A stretch of DNA of 64,000 nt from Gammaproteobacteria bacterium (GCA_947455595.1 CANGOP010000012.1:1-64000), one strand, 5' to 3'; shown: positions 19,557 to 30,006, counted from the first letter of the stretch. Numbers and translations are program-made. The notes: generated from the sequence alone by a model not told the origin.

Positions 19557-20438
19557 TCATGACCTCAGTCGGCGCTCTCTCCATGACCCTGTGGCTGCCA
19601 TCAAGAAATCGGCAGCGACATACAGCGCCACCGCCGCCACAAGCCAGCGCAGCACAACGATTGACAGAGATTTGACCAGGAGCGCTGCAATTAATGCGCC
19701 GAAAAAGCCCCCAACTCCCAGTCCCACGGCGGTGCCGAACGCATAATGATCCGACCTTAAGTAGCGAATTCCGGACACCAACTGCTGCAGCGCGCCGGCG
19801 GACATCATGATTGGAAACGCAGCCAACGGATGCATGCCCAATAGCGCCAAGATGATCATACACGGCCCAAAAAGCCCTACGTCTGCAGCCATGAGCGCCC
19901 CTAAGACGACGCTGCTACCGACAGCGACCACAAAAGGGACCCCCGACAATGAGAACGCGGCTCCACCGCCCGGCAGCAGATGCAAGTTAACCGCCACGAA
20001 CAAGGCAGCAGCCACCAACGTGCCCAGACCCAACACGAGTTGCAAGCCAAGACGGGGCAGTCGGATAACGACTCCCGCGCCGAGCCAGGCCCCGACTACC
20101 GTGCCGACATTCATCGCGATCAACAACACCGGATCAACAGCAATCGCGACTAAGAAAATCATCGCCTCTACGATGGCTGCTGGCGCGTGACCCACATTCA
20201 GTGTGCCCGGGATATCTTCTTCAGGCACCATTTTGCGTAGCCTGAAAATACTGGTGGAGGTCGGAAAGGAGCCAATACCAAGCGCATCAAAAAAATTGGT
20301 TACGAATCCAATCAACACTTCATCTAACGTCGGCGCACGACGATCGGCATGCCGCTTTCCGCTCCGCCACCAACCTGCCAGAAATACAACTGTTAGCAAT
20401 GCGATGATGCCGAGGACAATACTGTGAATTGAAAGCAT
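19557..20438 (-). CDS. TauE/SafE family sulfite exporter-like protein
   Basis: Multi-TM sequence with TauE/SafE-like features (GIGSFPTSTSIFRLR..., GALQQLVSGIRYLRS...). Confidence 0.75.
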   Translation of the reverse strand: MLSIHSIVLGIIALLTVVFLAGWWRSGKRHADRRAPTLDEVLIGFVTNFFDALGIGSFPTSTSIFRLRKMVPEEDIPGTLNVGHAPAAIVEAMIFLVAIAVDPVLLIAMNVGTVVGAWLGAGVVIRLPRLGLQLVLGLGTLVAAALFVAVNLHLLPGGGAAFSLSGVPFVVAVGSSVVLGALMAADVGLFGPCMIILALLGMHPLAAFPIMMSAGALQQLVSGIRYLRSDHYAFGTAVGLGVGGFFGALIAALLVKSLSIVVLRWLVAAVALYVAADFLMAATGSWRERRLRS

Positions 20439-20514
20439 AACGTCTCTTAAAACCTGCAGCCCTGATCAGTTAGCTAGAAGCCGAGTGGATCTAGTGCCCC
20501 GGATAACTCACGGC

Positions 20515-21591
20515 TTAGGGCGACTCTCCATTGACCGCCATTTGCTCGGCCCGCCAACGGAGCATCCCTCCGGCCAAATTGGCGACTTTTGAAATCCCGG
20601 CCTTGCTCAACATGACGCTCGCTTGCGCAGATCTAGAGCCAGCACGACAAACGGTCACAACGGGACGTGTCGAATCAATTTCCGCCATTCGATCACGTAG
20701 CGACGACAGCGGTATTAACTTCGCGCCGGGTATGTGTCCTAGCGCATCATTGAATTCGGACGCTTCTCGAACGTCAATGATTTGGAATTCAGAAATCCGC
20801 TCCATCAGTGCTAAGGGCTCAATTTCCCAGATTCCGCCGAAAGTAAATCGCAAGGGCGCCCAGATTGGGTCTTCAGTCGGCCGGGCATCTTGGCCTGGGC
20901 GGCCGCATTTAAGGTTTGCAGGCACCGCCAAGTCAATCAACTTAGGATGCGGCAGACCTAAATTTCGCATGAATCCAGCGAAATCTTCCGCACTGGCCGT
21001 TCCGCCAAGCCGTGGATTATGCTCGCGTTCCTCACGGACACTTGTCACCGTTAATCCCCGGTAGTCGTGTCCGGGGTACAGCAGACAATCGGCAGGCAGC
21101 GTGAATATTTGCTCATGGATCGACTGGTACAGCCTCTCAGGGCTCCCCTGCTGAAAGTCAGTTCTCCCACAACCGCGGATCAGCAATGCATCACCAGTAA
21201 ACGCCACGCTCTCGTCATCTAGCACGAAAGTGAGACATCCATTGGTGTGCCCGGGCGTTGCGCGCACAGCGATATGTCGGTGACCGAACGGTATTCGATC
21301 GCCATGGCGCAGCGGTTGATCGACGTTCTCTGCGCCGGCTACGTCAGCGATCGCGATCCGACTACCCCATTTTTGTTTGAGCAGCCATGCGCCGGTAATG
21401 TGATCGGCATGGGCATGGGTCTCCAAGGTTGTCACGAGGCGCAAGCCGAGTTCATCGAGCAAAGCAGAGTCACGCCGGACATGCTCAAAGACGGGGTCGA
21501 TGAGAATCGCCTCGCCTGCACCGCTATCGCCGAGCAAGTATGTGTAGGTGGAGGAGATGGGATCGAATAATTGGCGAAAAACCAGATTCAT
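20515..21591 (-). CDS. MBL-fold hydrolase with rhodanese domain (persulfide dioxygenase-like / Blh-like)
   Basis: THAHADHITGAWLL, TPGHTNGC, FTGDALLIRGCGRTDF, YPGHDY; C-terminal rhodanese loop CRAGSRS; internal ATG (MNLVFRQLFD) at 21591. Confidence 0.88.
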   Translation of the reverse strand: MNLVFRQLFDPISSTYTYLLGDSGAGEAILIDPVFEHVRRDSALLDELGLRLVTTLETHAHADHITGAWLLKQKWGSRIAIADVAGAENVDQPLRHGDRIPFGHRHIAVRATPGHTNGCLTFVLDDESVAFTGDALLIRGCGRTDFQQGSPERLYQSIHEQIFTLPADCLLYPGHDYRGLTVTSVREEREHNPRLGGTASAEDFAGFMRNLGLPHPKLIDLAVPANLKCGRPGQDARPTEDPIWAPLRFTFGGIWEIEPLALMERISEFQIIDVREASEFNDALGHIPGAKLIPLSSLRDRMAEIDSTRPVVTVCRAGSRSAQASVMLSKAGISKVANLAGGMLRWRAEQMAVNGESP

Positions 21592-21620
21592 TGGAAATTC
21601 TCCAAAGCCATTGTCGCGAT

Positions 21621-22049
21621 TTACGAGTTTCGGTTCGCCATCCATTTCGAGAGCTGGTCATGAACCAGCATCCCAGCCACCATGGCGACCACGAAAATGG
21701 CTGCACCACGATATCCAGCGCCGAGATTGACGAGCGCCGGTCCTGGGCACATACCGCCGATTCCCCATCCAGCACCGAACAAGAGCCCGCCGAGAATCAG
21801 CCGTCGGTCGATGATGTTATTGGTCGGTATATCGATTCGTTCACCCATCCAAGACCGGGATCGACCAGACGCAGCGATGTAGCCGATGGCTGCGAGGGAG
21901 ATGCCGCCGACCATCACGAGAGCGAGACTCGGATCCCAAGACCCAGCCACATCGAGGAAGCCCCTCACCTTGTCAGGATCTGTCATCCCACTCAACATCA
22001 GGCCAATACCGAACAAGACCCCCAAGAGGGTCGCAATAATTTCCTTCAC
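21621..22049 (-). CDS. YeeE/YedE family membrane protein (DUF6691-like half)
   Basis: LLGVLFGIGLMLSGMTDPDKVRGFLDVAGSWDPSLALVMVGG; LLFGAGWGIGGMCPGPALVNLG. Confidence 0.88.
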   Translation of the reverse strand: MKEIIATLLGVLFGIGLMLSGMTDPDKVRGFLDVAGSWDPSLALVMVGGISLAAIGYIAASGRSRSWMGERIDIPTNNIIDRRLILGGLLFGAGWGIGGMCPGPALVNLGAGYRGAAIFVVAMVAGMLVHDQLSKWMANRNS

Positions 22050-22058
22050 GTTGCTCTC

Positions 22059-22499
22059 CTAGAGGTGCTTCAGCCAATAGACGGTCACCATACCGGCCAC
22101 CATGAAGGCGCAAACGTTCACAAAGCTGCGCATTGACAACCGACTAAGGCCACAGATGCCGTGTCCGCTGGTACAGCCGTTACCCATCCGCACACCGACA
22201 CCGACTAACAAGCCCGCGATCAACGTCGCTCCCGTTTTTTCCGGGATCGCGACGGATGGAAGCGCAGCAAATAGCCGCCAGATCCATGAGGCCATCACAA
22301 GACCTGTCACGAACGCGAGACTGACGCGTTCGGATGCTCCGAATTTCCCTTGGATCGTTGCGAGGATCGGGCGGGCGATGAGCCCCGCGATTCCAGCAAT
22401 GCGACCTAAAGCCAGGAGAAATAGCCCAGCCGATGCCCCGATCAGCAGACCGCCCAATAACGATGAACCCGGTGTGAACTGAACCCAATTGATACCCAT
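22059..22499 (-). CDS. YeeE/YedE family membrane protein
   Basis: GLLIGASAGLFLLALGRIAGIAG; GVGVRMGNGCTSGHGICGLSRLSMRSFVN. Confidence 0.88.
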   Translation of the reverse strand: MGINWVQFTPGSSLLGGLLIGASAGLFLLALGRIAGIAGLIARPILATIQGKFGASERVSLAFVTGLVMASWIWRLFAALPSVAIPEKTGATLIAGLLVGVGVRMGNGCTSGHGICGLSRLSMRSFVNVCAFMVAGMVTVYWLKHL

Positions 22500-23319
22500 C
22501 TCACCCCCTCCTCATCATTGAAGAACGATTCACCAAACTGCGCAAGCAACCCAGCGACACCGACCGCCGTCGCCCCAAGTGCCCCACCACCCAGTCGATG
22601 GATGCTTGAGCTGACGTTAGCAGGATGCGGGCGCTCGCCATCAAAGATTTCCTGACGCAGCAGGTGACAAAAAATTCGGTTTCGTCTTTCAACGGCCGGT
22701 GCGCTCCGCGGAATTGGCCTTTGCGACGCCTTTCGGTTCGGCGGCCATGTACATTGAACATCCCAAGCCGAGACAAATGCCGACCGTCTTCTTATAGGTC
22801 GGAAGCATCGATTCAACCGGCTCTACGGTAGCCGTCGCGCAGTGGGGACGCCCAGAAGTGTGCGGAACGACCCCACGGGAGGGGTAGCGCTCTAGCGCTG
22901 CAATGAAAAGTCCTTATGGACTCCGGAACACCGCGGAAGCGCTGTTGCATTGGCGCTCATTTCACGGATGAAGACCGCCATGGCGGCCGCGTGATCGCCA
23001 AGTCTGCGAGGCACGTTACCCGCTCTCGTGACGAGAGTATCGCGCTCGTGGTGTTTTGTCGCAGCAAGGGGCATTTCCTATATGGGCCTCAAGAGTAGCC
23101 TCCGCTCTCGAAACCAATCGGTCAGTTTATGATTACCCGCATCGCATCGGCGTCCCACGAATCTCGACCCGCACGCCAAGATTCGCCGGTCCCGAACTGT
23201 CTGCAGCGACAACCCAAGCGCCGCAAGGCAGCAAGCGCATTCTTGACGAGCGGTGAGGGACTTCAGCGATGATGGCGGCGCCGGGATCATGCATTCGGCG
23301 ATGGATTCAAGGGGGGCTT

Positions 23320-23955
23320 ATGAAAATCAGTGCGGCGAACGGAGCGACCGTCGGCATTGTCGAACATGGTAACGACGCCATCGCCGTCACGATTGGCCCT
23401 CGTGACGAGATCCTTGATCGGCGGTCCATCGCACTCACCGAAGGATTACCGACCCATCCTTATCACCATGAGGGGGCGTGGGCAGTCGGGCGATATTTGG
23501 ACAGCCCTTGGGCGCGTCCCATGTCGTTTTCCGACGCAGTCGCGCTGGTTGCGCGGGTCACGGAGGCTGCGGCCCATGGTGCACAGAAAGGCCTCGCGGC
23601 CTTGGCCGCAGACCTTTCCTTCCCCATCACGGCCATCGCGATTCGACTCTGCCCGGCGTTGCCGCCCTCCATCGAAGAGCGGATTCATGACAATCGAGCG
23701 CAGGTGGTTGCCGATTCGGTGATGTATCGCGAAGCGATGGCGAATGCTGCACGTGCTCGGGGATGGTCTGTGGAGTGGTACGACCGGGACCAGATCTATG
23801 ATGAGGCGGCCAACCGACTGGGGATTCCGGATATCGACCCACTCCTCCGGGACATGGGACGCCGAATCGGTCCGCCGTGGCAAGCCAAGCAGAAACTCGC
23901 CGCCGTCGCCGCATTGGTCGCCGCAAGAGGGCCGTCCACTCGCTCGGCCCCCTAA
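23320..23955 (+). CDS. Hypothetical protein, about 211 aa
   Basis: ATG 23320 preceded by AAGGGGGG Shine-Dalgarno; coding-like composition; no confident family. Confidence 0.65.
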   Translation: MKISAANGATVGIVEHGNDAIAVTIGPRDEILDRRSIALTEGLPTHPYHHEGAWAVGRYLDSPWARPMSFSDAVALVARVTEAAAHGAQKGLAALAADLSFPITAIAIRLCPALPPSIEERIHDNRAQVVADSVMYREAMANAARARGWSVEWYDRDQIYDEAANRLGIPDIDPLLRDMGRRIGPPWQAKQKLAAVAALVAARGPSTRSAP

Positions 23956-24049
23956 CCGACGACACAGCGAGCAGCGGCCATGCGCAGAAAGTGGCCGAAC
24001 CGCTACCGAGAATTCTCAAGCGGTGAGGGTGATTCGCGAGGGATTAAAA

Positions 24050-24125
<76 letters not shown>

Positions 24126-24453
24126 ACTGCAACCGACTGATTTTCATCGGTTACCGCATCGACGCAGATCGAGCGGGGGCGCGTATTAGACCGGCACTAG
24201 GGGCTGCGCGTCAAGGCCGGAAGACCGCTATTCTCACCCGAAGCACGGCGGTGGCACCACGAGCCGAGCGTCGCGTCCTTTTGGCCAGTTTTCCGGATAG
24301 ACAAACTTTAGTAATGGTCGTGCCGTATTCAGCCGATTTGACCATTCCCGTCTCACTCGCTCACGCGCTCTTGGCGTCACCACTAACCTCAGCCGCGATG
24401 GACGATGTCGCCAACTGCATCCGTTGACGCCCCAAGATCCACCCATCAGGAGC

Positions 24454-24482
24454 GGGCAGGCAGAGCGTCACTCTGCCTGCCC
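24454..24482. terminator. Perfect 12-bp hairpin downstream of TonB receptor
   Basis: gggcaggcagag-cgtca-ctctgcctgccc. Confidence 0.65.
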
Positions 24483-24491
24483 AACGGCCGT

Positions 24492-27041
24492 TTAGAAGCG
24501 CTGGCTGAAATTGAAGCCGACCAGCCGTGGGCGCGTAGGAATCACGTTGACCAACTTACAGATGGACGGGGCGCAGCTGGTGTAACGAATCAGCTGTCCG
24601 CGAGAGTCGAACACGTTGCTCACAAACAACTCAGCCGACCAGCTGTCTTTCGCGGTTCCCAACGCGAAATCCACTGTGCCATACGCCGGCTGCTTACCCA
24701 CGATCGCCTCGTCGGCAACCTTGAGCGACGATAACGCATCCGACTGATAAACCCCGGCCACCTGAGAGTGCAGGTGATACTCACCTGCGTTCCATTCGTA
24801 CCGAGCGATGAGATTCCCCTTGAACTTCGAGGATACCGGCAATCGCGAACCCGACGGCGCGAAGACGGCATTTGCACGTCCATTTAAGGACGGTTCGGTA
24901 CAGGTGAAGCTAGGGCTTGGGTAATGACACACATTCGTCAGCAATTGGCTGTCGAGAATCGTCGCCGATGAACTGACGGTGAGACCACGATTCACCTTGT
25001 AGTGAACTTCTGCTTCAAGGCCCTTGATCTGGGCACGGCCAGCGTTGATCACCACGTTCACGCCATTAGGGCCAGGGTACGCAAACTGCGCGTCCGTCCA
25101 GCGCTCCATGAACGCGGCCGCGTTCACACGCAGGCGATGGTCAAGCCACGTCGTCTTGGTGCCCAACTCGTAATTCGTTAAGAAGTCGGGATTGTACGGG
25201 GGAACACTCAGCAAGCGGTTGACGCCGCCAGGACGGAAGCCCGTCGACATCGTTGCATACACCATTCGGTCGTCATCGAACTTGTAGGTCACGTTGACGC
25301 GATGGGTTTCGCCAGATTTTGCGCCACGATTGAGTAGGTTCTTACACGGCAGGTTGGGGTTGGTCGGATCGATCGGCGTAAAGCAAATACTTTCCCCCGT
25401 CCAAGGACTCTCGGCTGTCGGGAAAGTCGCGCCGAAGCCGGCAAATCCATCCACCGTGTTGTCGTAGTGATAGGCACGGATACCACCGGTCACCGCCAAT
25501 TTGCTCGTGACATCGTAGGTGAAGTCGGCGAACACCGCGCGATCCTTGTCCACACGCATCGCGCGCTGGTACCAGACCGTACCGACCTGACCACCCACCG
25601 AGAGTTCTGGGGCAAGATCCGGGACGACATAGTTGTATTGCAGGCTATCCGTCTGGCGCTCATAGAACACACCCAAGACACCATGCAGCCGCCACGTCGA
25701 GGGAGTCGCCAATCGAACCTCATGCGACTGCTTCGTGAAGTCATTAAACCCGGTGTAGTACTGCCCCTTGCTCGTGTTGTAGCCGTCTTTGTTGCGGAAA
25801 TTGTCGGCGTAGTAAGCCGGGTTGTACGCATAAGCGACGTCATAAAAGAAGGAGTAGTCTGAGTAGTCGCTCTGCTGATACTCGTGACGCTTGATATAGC
25901 CGCCCGCGTAGGTCAGATCCAAGTCGGCTACCTTGCCCTCAACGACGAGTGTGCCCATCGTGAAACGATCCGTATTGAGATCGGGGAAGTAACGGACGGT
26001 ATTGAGATCACCCGTACCGCCCAGCGTCATGGAGGGGCCAGATGACCCATCGGGCAGCGTCGGCGTTACGGTCACTGCCTCGGGCGTATACGCCCACTGG
26101 CCATACGCTTTCATATCCTGACTCATCACCATCGCGGTCGCTGTCCAGCGATCACTGATGTCGAATTTGATCGCGGCGCGACCGCCCGTCGTGTTCGTCC
26201 GATTCGAGTTCTTCTCCACTAACGCTGCGTTGTCGCGCACATAGCCTAAGCCCAAGGTGTTCGGGCCGCCGTTATAGAGAGATGGGTTGGAGCCGAGAAT
26301 GTAGCTCGGATCCGCTGCATTGCCTGGGCCCGGATAATATTGCGGCGAGCTGCGGACATTGTTGATGAATCCACCGTCTCGCTGAGTCCAACCGACGAGT
26401 CGAACGGCCGTCTTTTCATTGATCGGAAGGTTCGCAAAACCCTCAATCTTGCCGCCCTGCCCGCCCCGGGTGAACGTCTCTCCGGTAATGTCATAACCCG
26501 CCTCAAAGTGAGTCGGATCCGGCTTATTGGTGATCAAGCGCATCGTTCCCGCCATCGAACTGGCACCGAACAACGTGCCTTGCGGACCCGAGAGCGCCTC
26601 AACGCGGGCCATATCGTAAACGTGGACATCCAAATTGTTGGCAATGGTCGTGACCGGCATTTCGTCCATGTAGACGCCGACCAGGGGTTGGGACCCGAGA
26701 TGGATACCGTCGCCACCGTTGGTCACGCCACGTACATACAGCTGCGCCTGACCAGGCCCGTACGATTGAACGGATAGGCTTGGCAAAAACCGAGCGTAGT
26801 CATCAAAGCTGGCGACCTGAAGGTCTGCCAATTTTTTGGAATCGATCGCTTCAATGCTGATGGGAACTGACTGAATATTTTCCTCGCGCTTCTGCGAGGT
26901 CACGATGACTTCGTCCAACATCGCCGACGACCCCGATCCTGCGGGTGCCTGCTGACCGCAAGCAATACTCGCCGCGAGAATCGATGAGGTGGCCACAAAC
27001 ACGGGCCGCAACTTCGGCATGCTGCTATTGGTCTTCTTCAT
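24492..27041 (-). CDS. TonB-dependent receptor
   Basis: LDEVIVTSQKREENIQSVPISIEAID TonB box/plug; RVEALSGPQGTLFGASSMAGTMRLITNKP; C-terminal VGFNFSQRF. Confidence 0.93.
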   Translation of the reverse strand: MKKTNSSMPKLRPVFVATSSILAASIACGQQAPAGSGSSAMLDEVIVTSQKREENIQSVPISIEAIDSKKLADLQVASFDDYARFLPSLSVQSYGPGQAQLYVRGVTNGGDGIHLGSQPLVGVYMDEMPVTTIANNLDVHVYDMARVEALSGPQGTLFGASSMAGTMRLITNKPDPTHFEAGYDITGETFTRGGQGGKIEGFANLPINEKTAVRLVGWTQRDGGFINNVRSSPQYYPGPGNAADPSYILGSNPSLYNGGPNTLGLGYVRDNAALVEKNSNRTNTTGGRAAIKFDISDRWTATAMVMSQDMKAYGQWAYTPEAVTVTPTLPDGSSGPSMTLGGTGDLNTVRYFPDLNTDRFTMGTLVVEGKVADLDLTYAGGYIKRHEYQQSDYSDYSFFYDVAYAYNPAYYADNFRNKDGYNTSKGQYYTGFNDFTKQSHEVRLATPSTWRLHGVLGVFYERQTDSLQYNYVVPDLAPELSVGGQVGTVWYQRAMRVDKDRAVFADFTYDVTSKLAVTGGIRAYHYDNTVDGFAGFGATFPTAESPWTGESICFTPIDPTNPNLPCKNLLNRGAKSGETHRVNVTYKFDDDRMVYATMSTGFRPGGVNRLLSVPPYNPDFLTNYELGTKTTWLDHRLRVNAAAFMERWTDAQFAYPGPNGVNVVINAGRAQIKGLEAEVHYKVNRGLTVSSSATILDSQLLTNVCHYPSPSFTCTEPSLNGRANAVFAPSGSRLPVSSKFKGNLIARYEWNAGEYHLHSQVAGVYQSDALSSLKVADEAIVGKQPAYGTVDFALGTAKDSWSAELFVSNVFDSRGQLIRYTSCAPSICKLVNVIPTRPRLVGFNFSQRF

Positions 27042-27144
27042 ATCCGACTCCCCTGATCAAAATTAACACTGGCCTTTGGCAGGCTCATTTTCCGAGTATA
27101 GGGTGGGCGATCATCACTCGCATACCGCCCTGAGGTGCCGACCG

Positions 27145-27417
27145 TTACGCGCTCGGCGGGACGAAGCCTTCCGGCCGAGTAGCGCCTTCCCCAAACAGAA
27201 ATTTCTGCATTTCATCAACCAAGAATTGGCGATGCTTGGGATCGATGGGCGTTAAGCGATATTCGTTGAGCAGCATCGTCTGGTGATCGACCCAGCGCTG
27301 CCACCCTTCTTTGGAGACCTCCCGATAGATACGGACTCCAAGGTCCCCCGGGTAAGGCGCGTAGGCAAGTCCCTCGGCCTGACGGCCCAGAACCACACAT
27401 TGAACCATCCGCGACAT
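27145..27417 (-). CDS. yggX: Probable Fe(2+)-trafficking protein YggX
   Basis: MSRMVQCVVLGRQAEGLAYAPYPGDLGVRIYREVSKEGWQRWVDHQTMLLNEYRL...; adjacent to mutY, a known arrangement. Confidence 0.93.
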   Translation of the reverse strand: MSRMVQCVVLGRQAEGLAYAPYPGDLGVRIYREVSKEGWQRWVDHQTMLLNEYRLTPIDPKHRQFLVDEMQKFLFGEGATRPEGFVPPSA

Positions 27418-27451
27418 TCTCAAACCTCCAGACGGGGATTCCTAATCTTCG

Positions 27452-28528
27452 TTAAGCCGAGCGTAGTTTCCCCACCAAGGCTGAAACCGGCGCCGCGATG
27501 CCCAATTCAGGTGGGCAATCGAGGTTGTACCATGTCTCCGAGTCGCTCTCTACGATCTCAGCAGCCGCGTCGACTGCGCCGATCCAAGGATGAATCTGTA
27601 ATTCGAAGTGGGTAAAGGCGTGACTCACCATCGGCAAGCCATACAGTGGAACTGTGGCGCCTCCTGCTCGGGCTTTGGCCATTTTCCGGAGGGACTCTTC
27701 GTCTACCGCCTCCGCAAATCCGTAGAGTCCGCCCCAAATACCCTGATTCGGTCGCCGGGTGAGCAACACGGCACGGGCCTTTTGGAAGATGAGCCAATGT
27801 ACCGATCGTTTCGGCCGGTTCCGTTTTTCCTTCGGGGTCGGCAATTCGCGCTGTCGCCCATCCCGAAAGGCCACACATCCGGACCGCACCGGGCAGCGAT
27901 CACAGACCGGCCGATGGCGCGTACAGACCATCGCACCCAAATCCATGATCGCCTGGGTGTAGTCAGCCACTCGCTCTGTGGGCGTCAAGGCCTCGCTGAG
28001 GGCCCACAAACGAGCGAGCGTCGCGGGCCGGGTGGGCGACCCGTCGATGCCAGCCCAGCGCGCGAGCACACGCTTCACATTCCCGTCCAGAATGGCATGT
28101 CGCTGGTTGAGTGCTTGGGCCAAAATCGCGCCCGCCGTAGAACGCCCGATGCCGGGCAAGGCATGCAGTTGTTCCAGATCGGCGGGCATCGTGCCGCCGT
28201 GCTCGATCGTCACTCGCCTCGCAGCCGATTGCAGATTTCGCGCGCGGGCGTAATAACCCAATCCCGACCAGAGATGCAGCACCTCATCGAGCGGGGCTTC
28301 TGCCAACGCCGTAACCGTCGGGAATCGCGCCAAAAATCTCTCAAAGTAGGGAATGACCGTCGTCACCTGCGTCTGCTGCAGCATGACCTCGGAAACCCAG
28401 ACACGGTACAGCGTACGGTCTCGCTGCCACGGCAGATCGTGTCGCCCCTGTTGCTCAAACCACGCAAGCAAGGGCGCCGCGAATGCCGGCGCGGTCTCAT
28501 CCGTTTCTGTCGGATCGCTCACGAACAC
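27452..28528 (-). CDS. mutY: A/G-specific adenine glycosylase
   Basis: [48 protein letters not shown]; 4Fe-4S cysteines [17 protein letters not shown]. Confidence 0.96.
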   Translation of the reverse strand: MFVSDPTETDETAPAFAAPLLAWFEQQGRHDLPWQRDRTLYRVWVSEVMLQQTQVTTVIPYFERFLARFPTVTALAEAPLDEVLHLWSGLGYYARARNLQSAARRVTIEHGGTMPADLEQLHALPGIGRSTAGAILAQALNQRHAILDGNVKRVLARWAGIDGSPTRPATLARLWALSEALTPTERVADYTQAIMDLGAMVCTRHRPVCDRCPVRSGCVAFRDGRQRELPTPKEKRNRPKRSVHWLIFQKARAVLLTRRPNQGIWGGLYGFAEAVDEESLRKMAKARAGGATVPLYGLPMVSHAFTHFELQIHPWIGAVDAAAEIVESDSETWYNLDCPPELGIAAPVSALVGKLRSA

Positions 28529-28579
28529 CCCGCCTGCACTTGCCTAGACCCGATTCTAGGCAAGCGTGCGGTCGGTAGC

Positions 28580-29497
28580 TTAGCGATCACACAAGGCGAC
28601 GTCACCGCTCTTGGTATCAATGTGAACACGCGCGGTCCCCGCGCCCTGCCGGTAAGCCAACCGCGAGCCCGGCCCGACACCTGGATGGACCGCTTTGTGA
28701 CCATCACATGTGGATAGCTCGCCCGACAGTGTGGACAAGTCATAGTCCGCAGGTGGCATGCCGCCAGCGAAATCGACGCGCAGGTCACCGCTCACGGATT
28801 CCGCCTCCAATCGACCGTCTGGCGTGAGAGCGCTCGCCATCGACAGATCGCCTGATACGGTCTTCAGCGCGACGCGCGACAGGAGACCTGCCTTGACGCG
28901 CGCATCACCGCTCACCGACCGGAAAGAAAACTCCCCGGTTGCGCCTCCCCCAACAATAGCATCACCACTCACCGTCGAGAGTTCCACGAGCTTTGAGGTC
29001 GATAGAACATCCAGATGAACATCACCGCTGACTGTCCGGATTCGGACATCTGCGGCCGCAGCGGCGTGAATGTCGCCACTGACACTCTGCAATTCCTGAT
29101 GTCCACTCACACCCTCGATACGGAGATCGGCGCTGACGAGTTGTGCGCGCAATGCAACGTTTTTGGGCACTTTCACCGTCAATGTCGTCTTGCCCCATTC
29201 GATGTGCAAGCCAAGCTTCTTGGGCACGACACGGACCGTGATCACGCTGCCAGTCTGCTGAATCTCTAGACGCTCAACTTCTCCGCCTAAGTTACCGGTG
29301 ACATTGAGGTCAGGCTTGTCCCATCCTTGGACCGCCACCACGCCGGCCGTGTCGATGATTTCGACTTGGGTCACTCCATCGGCTGATCGATGCTCTGAAA
29401 CGGCTTTGTTAATGGCATCCGCCAAAGAGGCGAAACTCAGTAGGCACCCCATCGCCAAGCACGCAGCTGGCGATCGGAAAAATAGATTAAATTTCAT
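28580..29497 (-). CDS. DUF4097 family beta-strand repeat protein
   Basis: Repeated VSGDxxxxx units; signal peptide; ATGA overlap with upstream gene. Confidence 0.85.
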   Translation of the reverse strand: MKFNLFFRSPAACLAMGCLLSFASLADAINKAVSEHRSADGVTQVEIIDTAGVVAVQGWDKPDLNVTGNLGGEVERLEIQQTGSVITVRVVPKKLGLHIEWGKTTLTVKVPKNVALRAQLVSADLRIEGVSGHQELQSVSGDIHAAAAADVRIRTVSGDVHLDVLSTSKLVELSTVSGDAIVGGGATGEFSFRSVSGDARVKAGLLSRVALKTVSGDLSMASALTPDGRLEAESVSGDLRVDFAGGMPPADYDLSTLSGELSTCDGHKAVHPGVGPGSRLAYRQGAGTARVHIDTKSGDVALCDR

Positions 29498-30006
29498 GTG
29501 GTTGTCCTCGTGATGGCGGGCTCAGTCGCCCGAACAATGGCGTCGTACAAATCAAATTCCTGTTGGACGGTGCCCTCGTACAGACGGGAGAGCACTGCGC
29601 TGTGCGGCGCGAGTGTCAGCGCTTGCGCCAGATCCGCCTCCGCGGCTTGAATGACGGCAAGGTCGCGCTCAACCCGCGCCCGCGTGGGGTCATCCAATAA
29701 CGGCAATCGCTCTTGATAAGCATGGGCCTGACGAGCGCGCACCGAAAGGAGCGCTCCTGAGTCACGCACAGACATCAGGCTCATGTTTGACCACCGGCTC
29801 CCCCACTGCGGCCAGAGCACCGCCAAAGCCAACGCGACCCCGGCCGCCAAGCCACCCGCGACCCAAGGCGTTACACGTCGCCGTGGGTGTCTGTCGGACA
29901 GGTTGGGGGCAATGCCACCCCAAAGATCGTGGCGGGGTCGGCGTTCACGGGGAAACTCTGCGAGCATCTGATCCAGTAATCGTTCGGCCTTCTCTGTGGA
30001 TGTCAT
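29494..30006 (-). CDS. Membrane-anchored protein downstream of ECF sigma factor (putative anti-sigma-like)
   Basis: Single TM (GGLAAGVALALAVLWPQW); start ATG overlaps sigma stop; role from context only. Confidence 0.6.
   Translation of the reverse strand: MTSTEKAERLLDQMLAEFPRERRPRHDLWGGIAPNLSDRHPRRRVTPWVAGGLAAGVALALAVLWPQWGSRWSNMSLMSVRDSGALLSVRARQAHAYQERLPLLDDPTRARVERDLAVIQAAEADLAQALTLAPHSAVLSRLYEGTVQQEFDLYDAIVRATEPAITRTTT

Noticed and set aside
21540-22136. 198-aa plus-strand ORF opposite the YeeE gene and MBL start
   Set aside because: Antisense to well-supported YeeE/YedE and MBL genes; low-complexity His/Arg/Glu-rich translation.
27608-28717. 369-aa plus-strand ORF antisense to mutY
   Set aside because: It runs opposite a clear MutY with intact catalytic and Fe-S motifs; Arg/Ser-rich translation with no family features, typical of antisense ORFs in GC-rich DNA.
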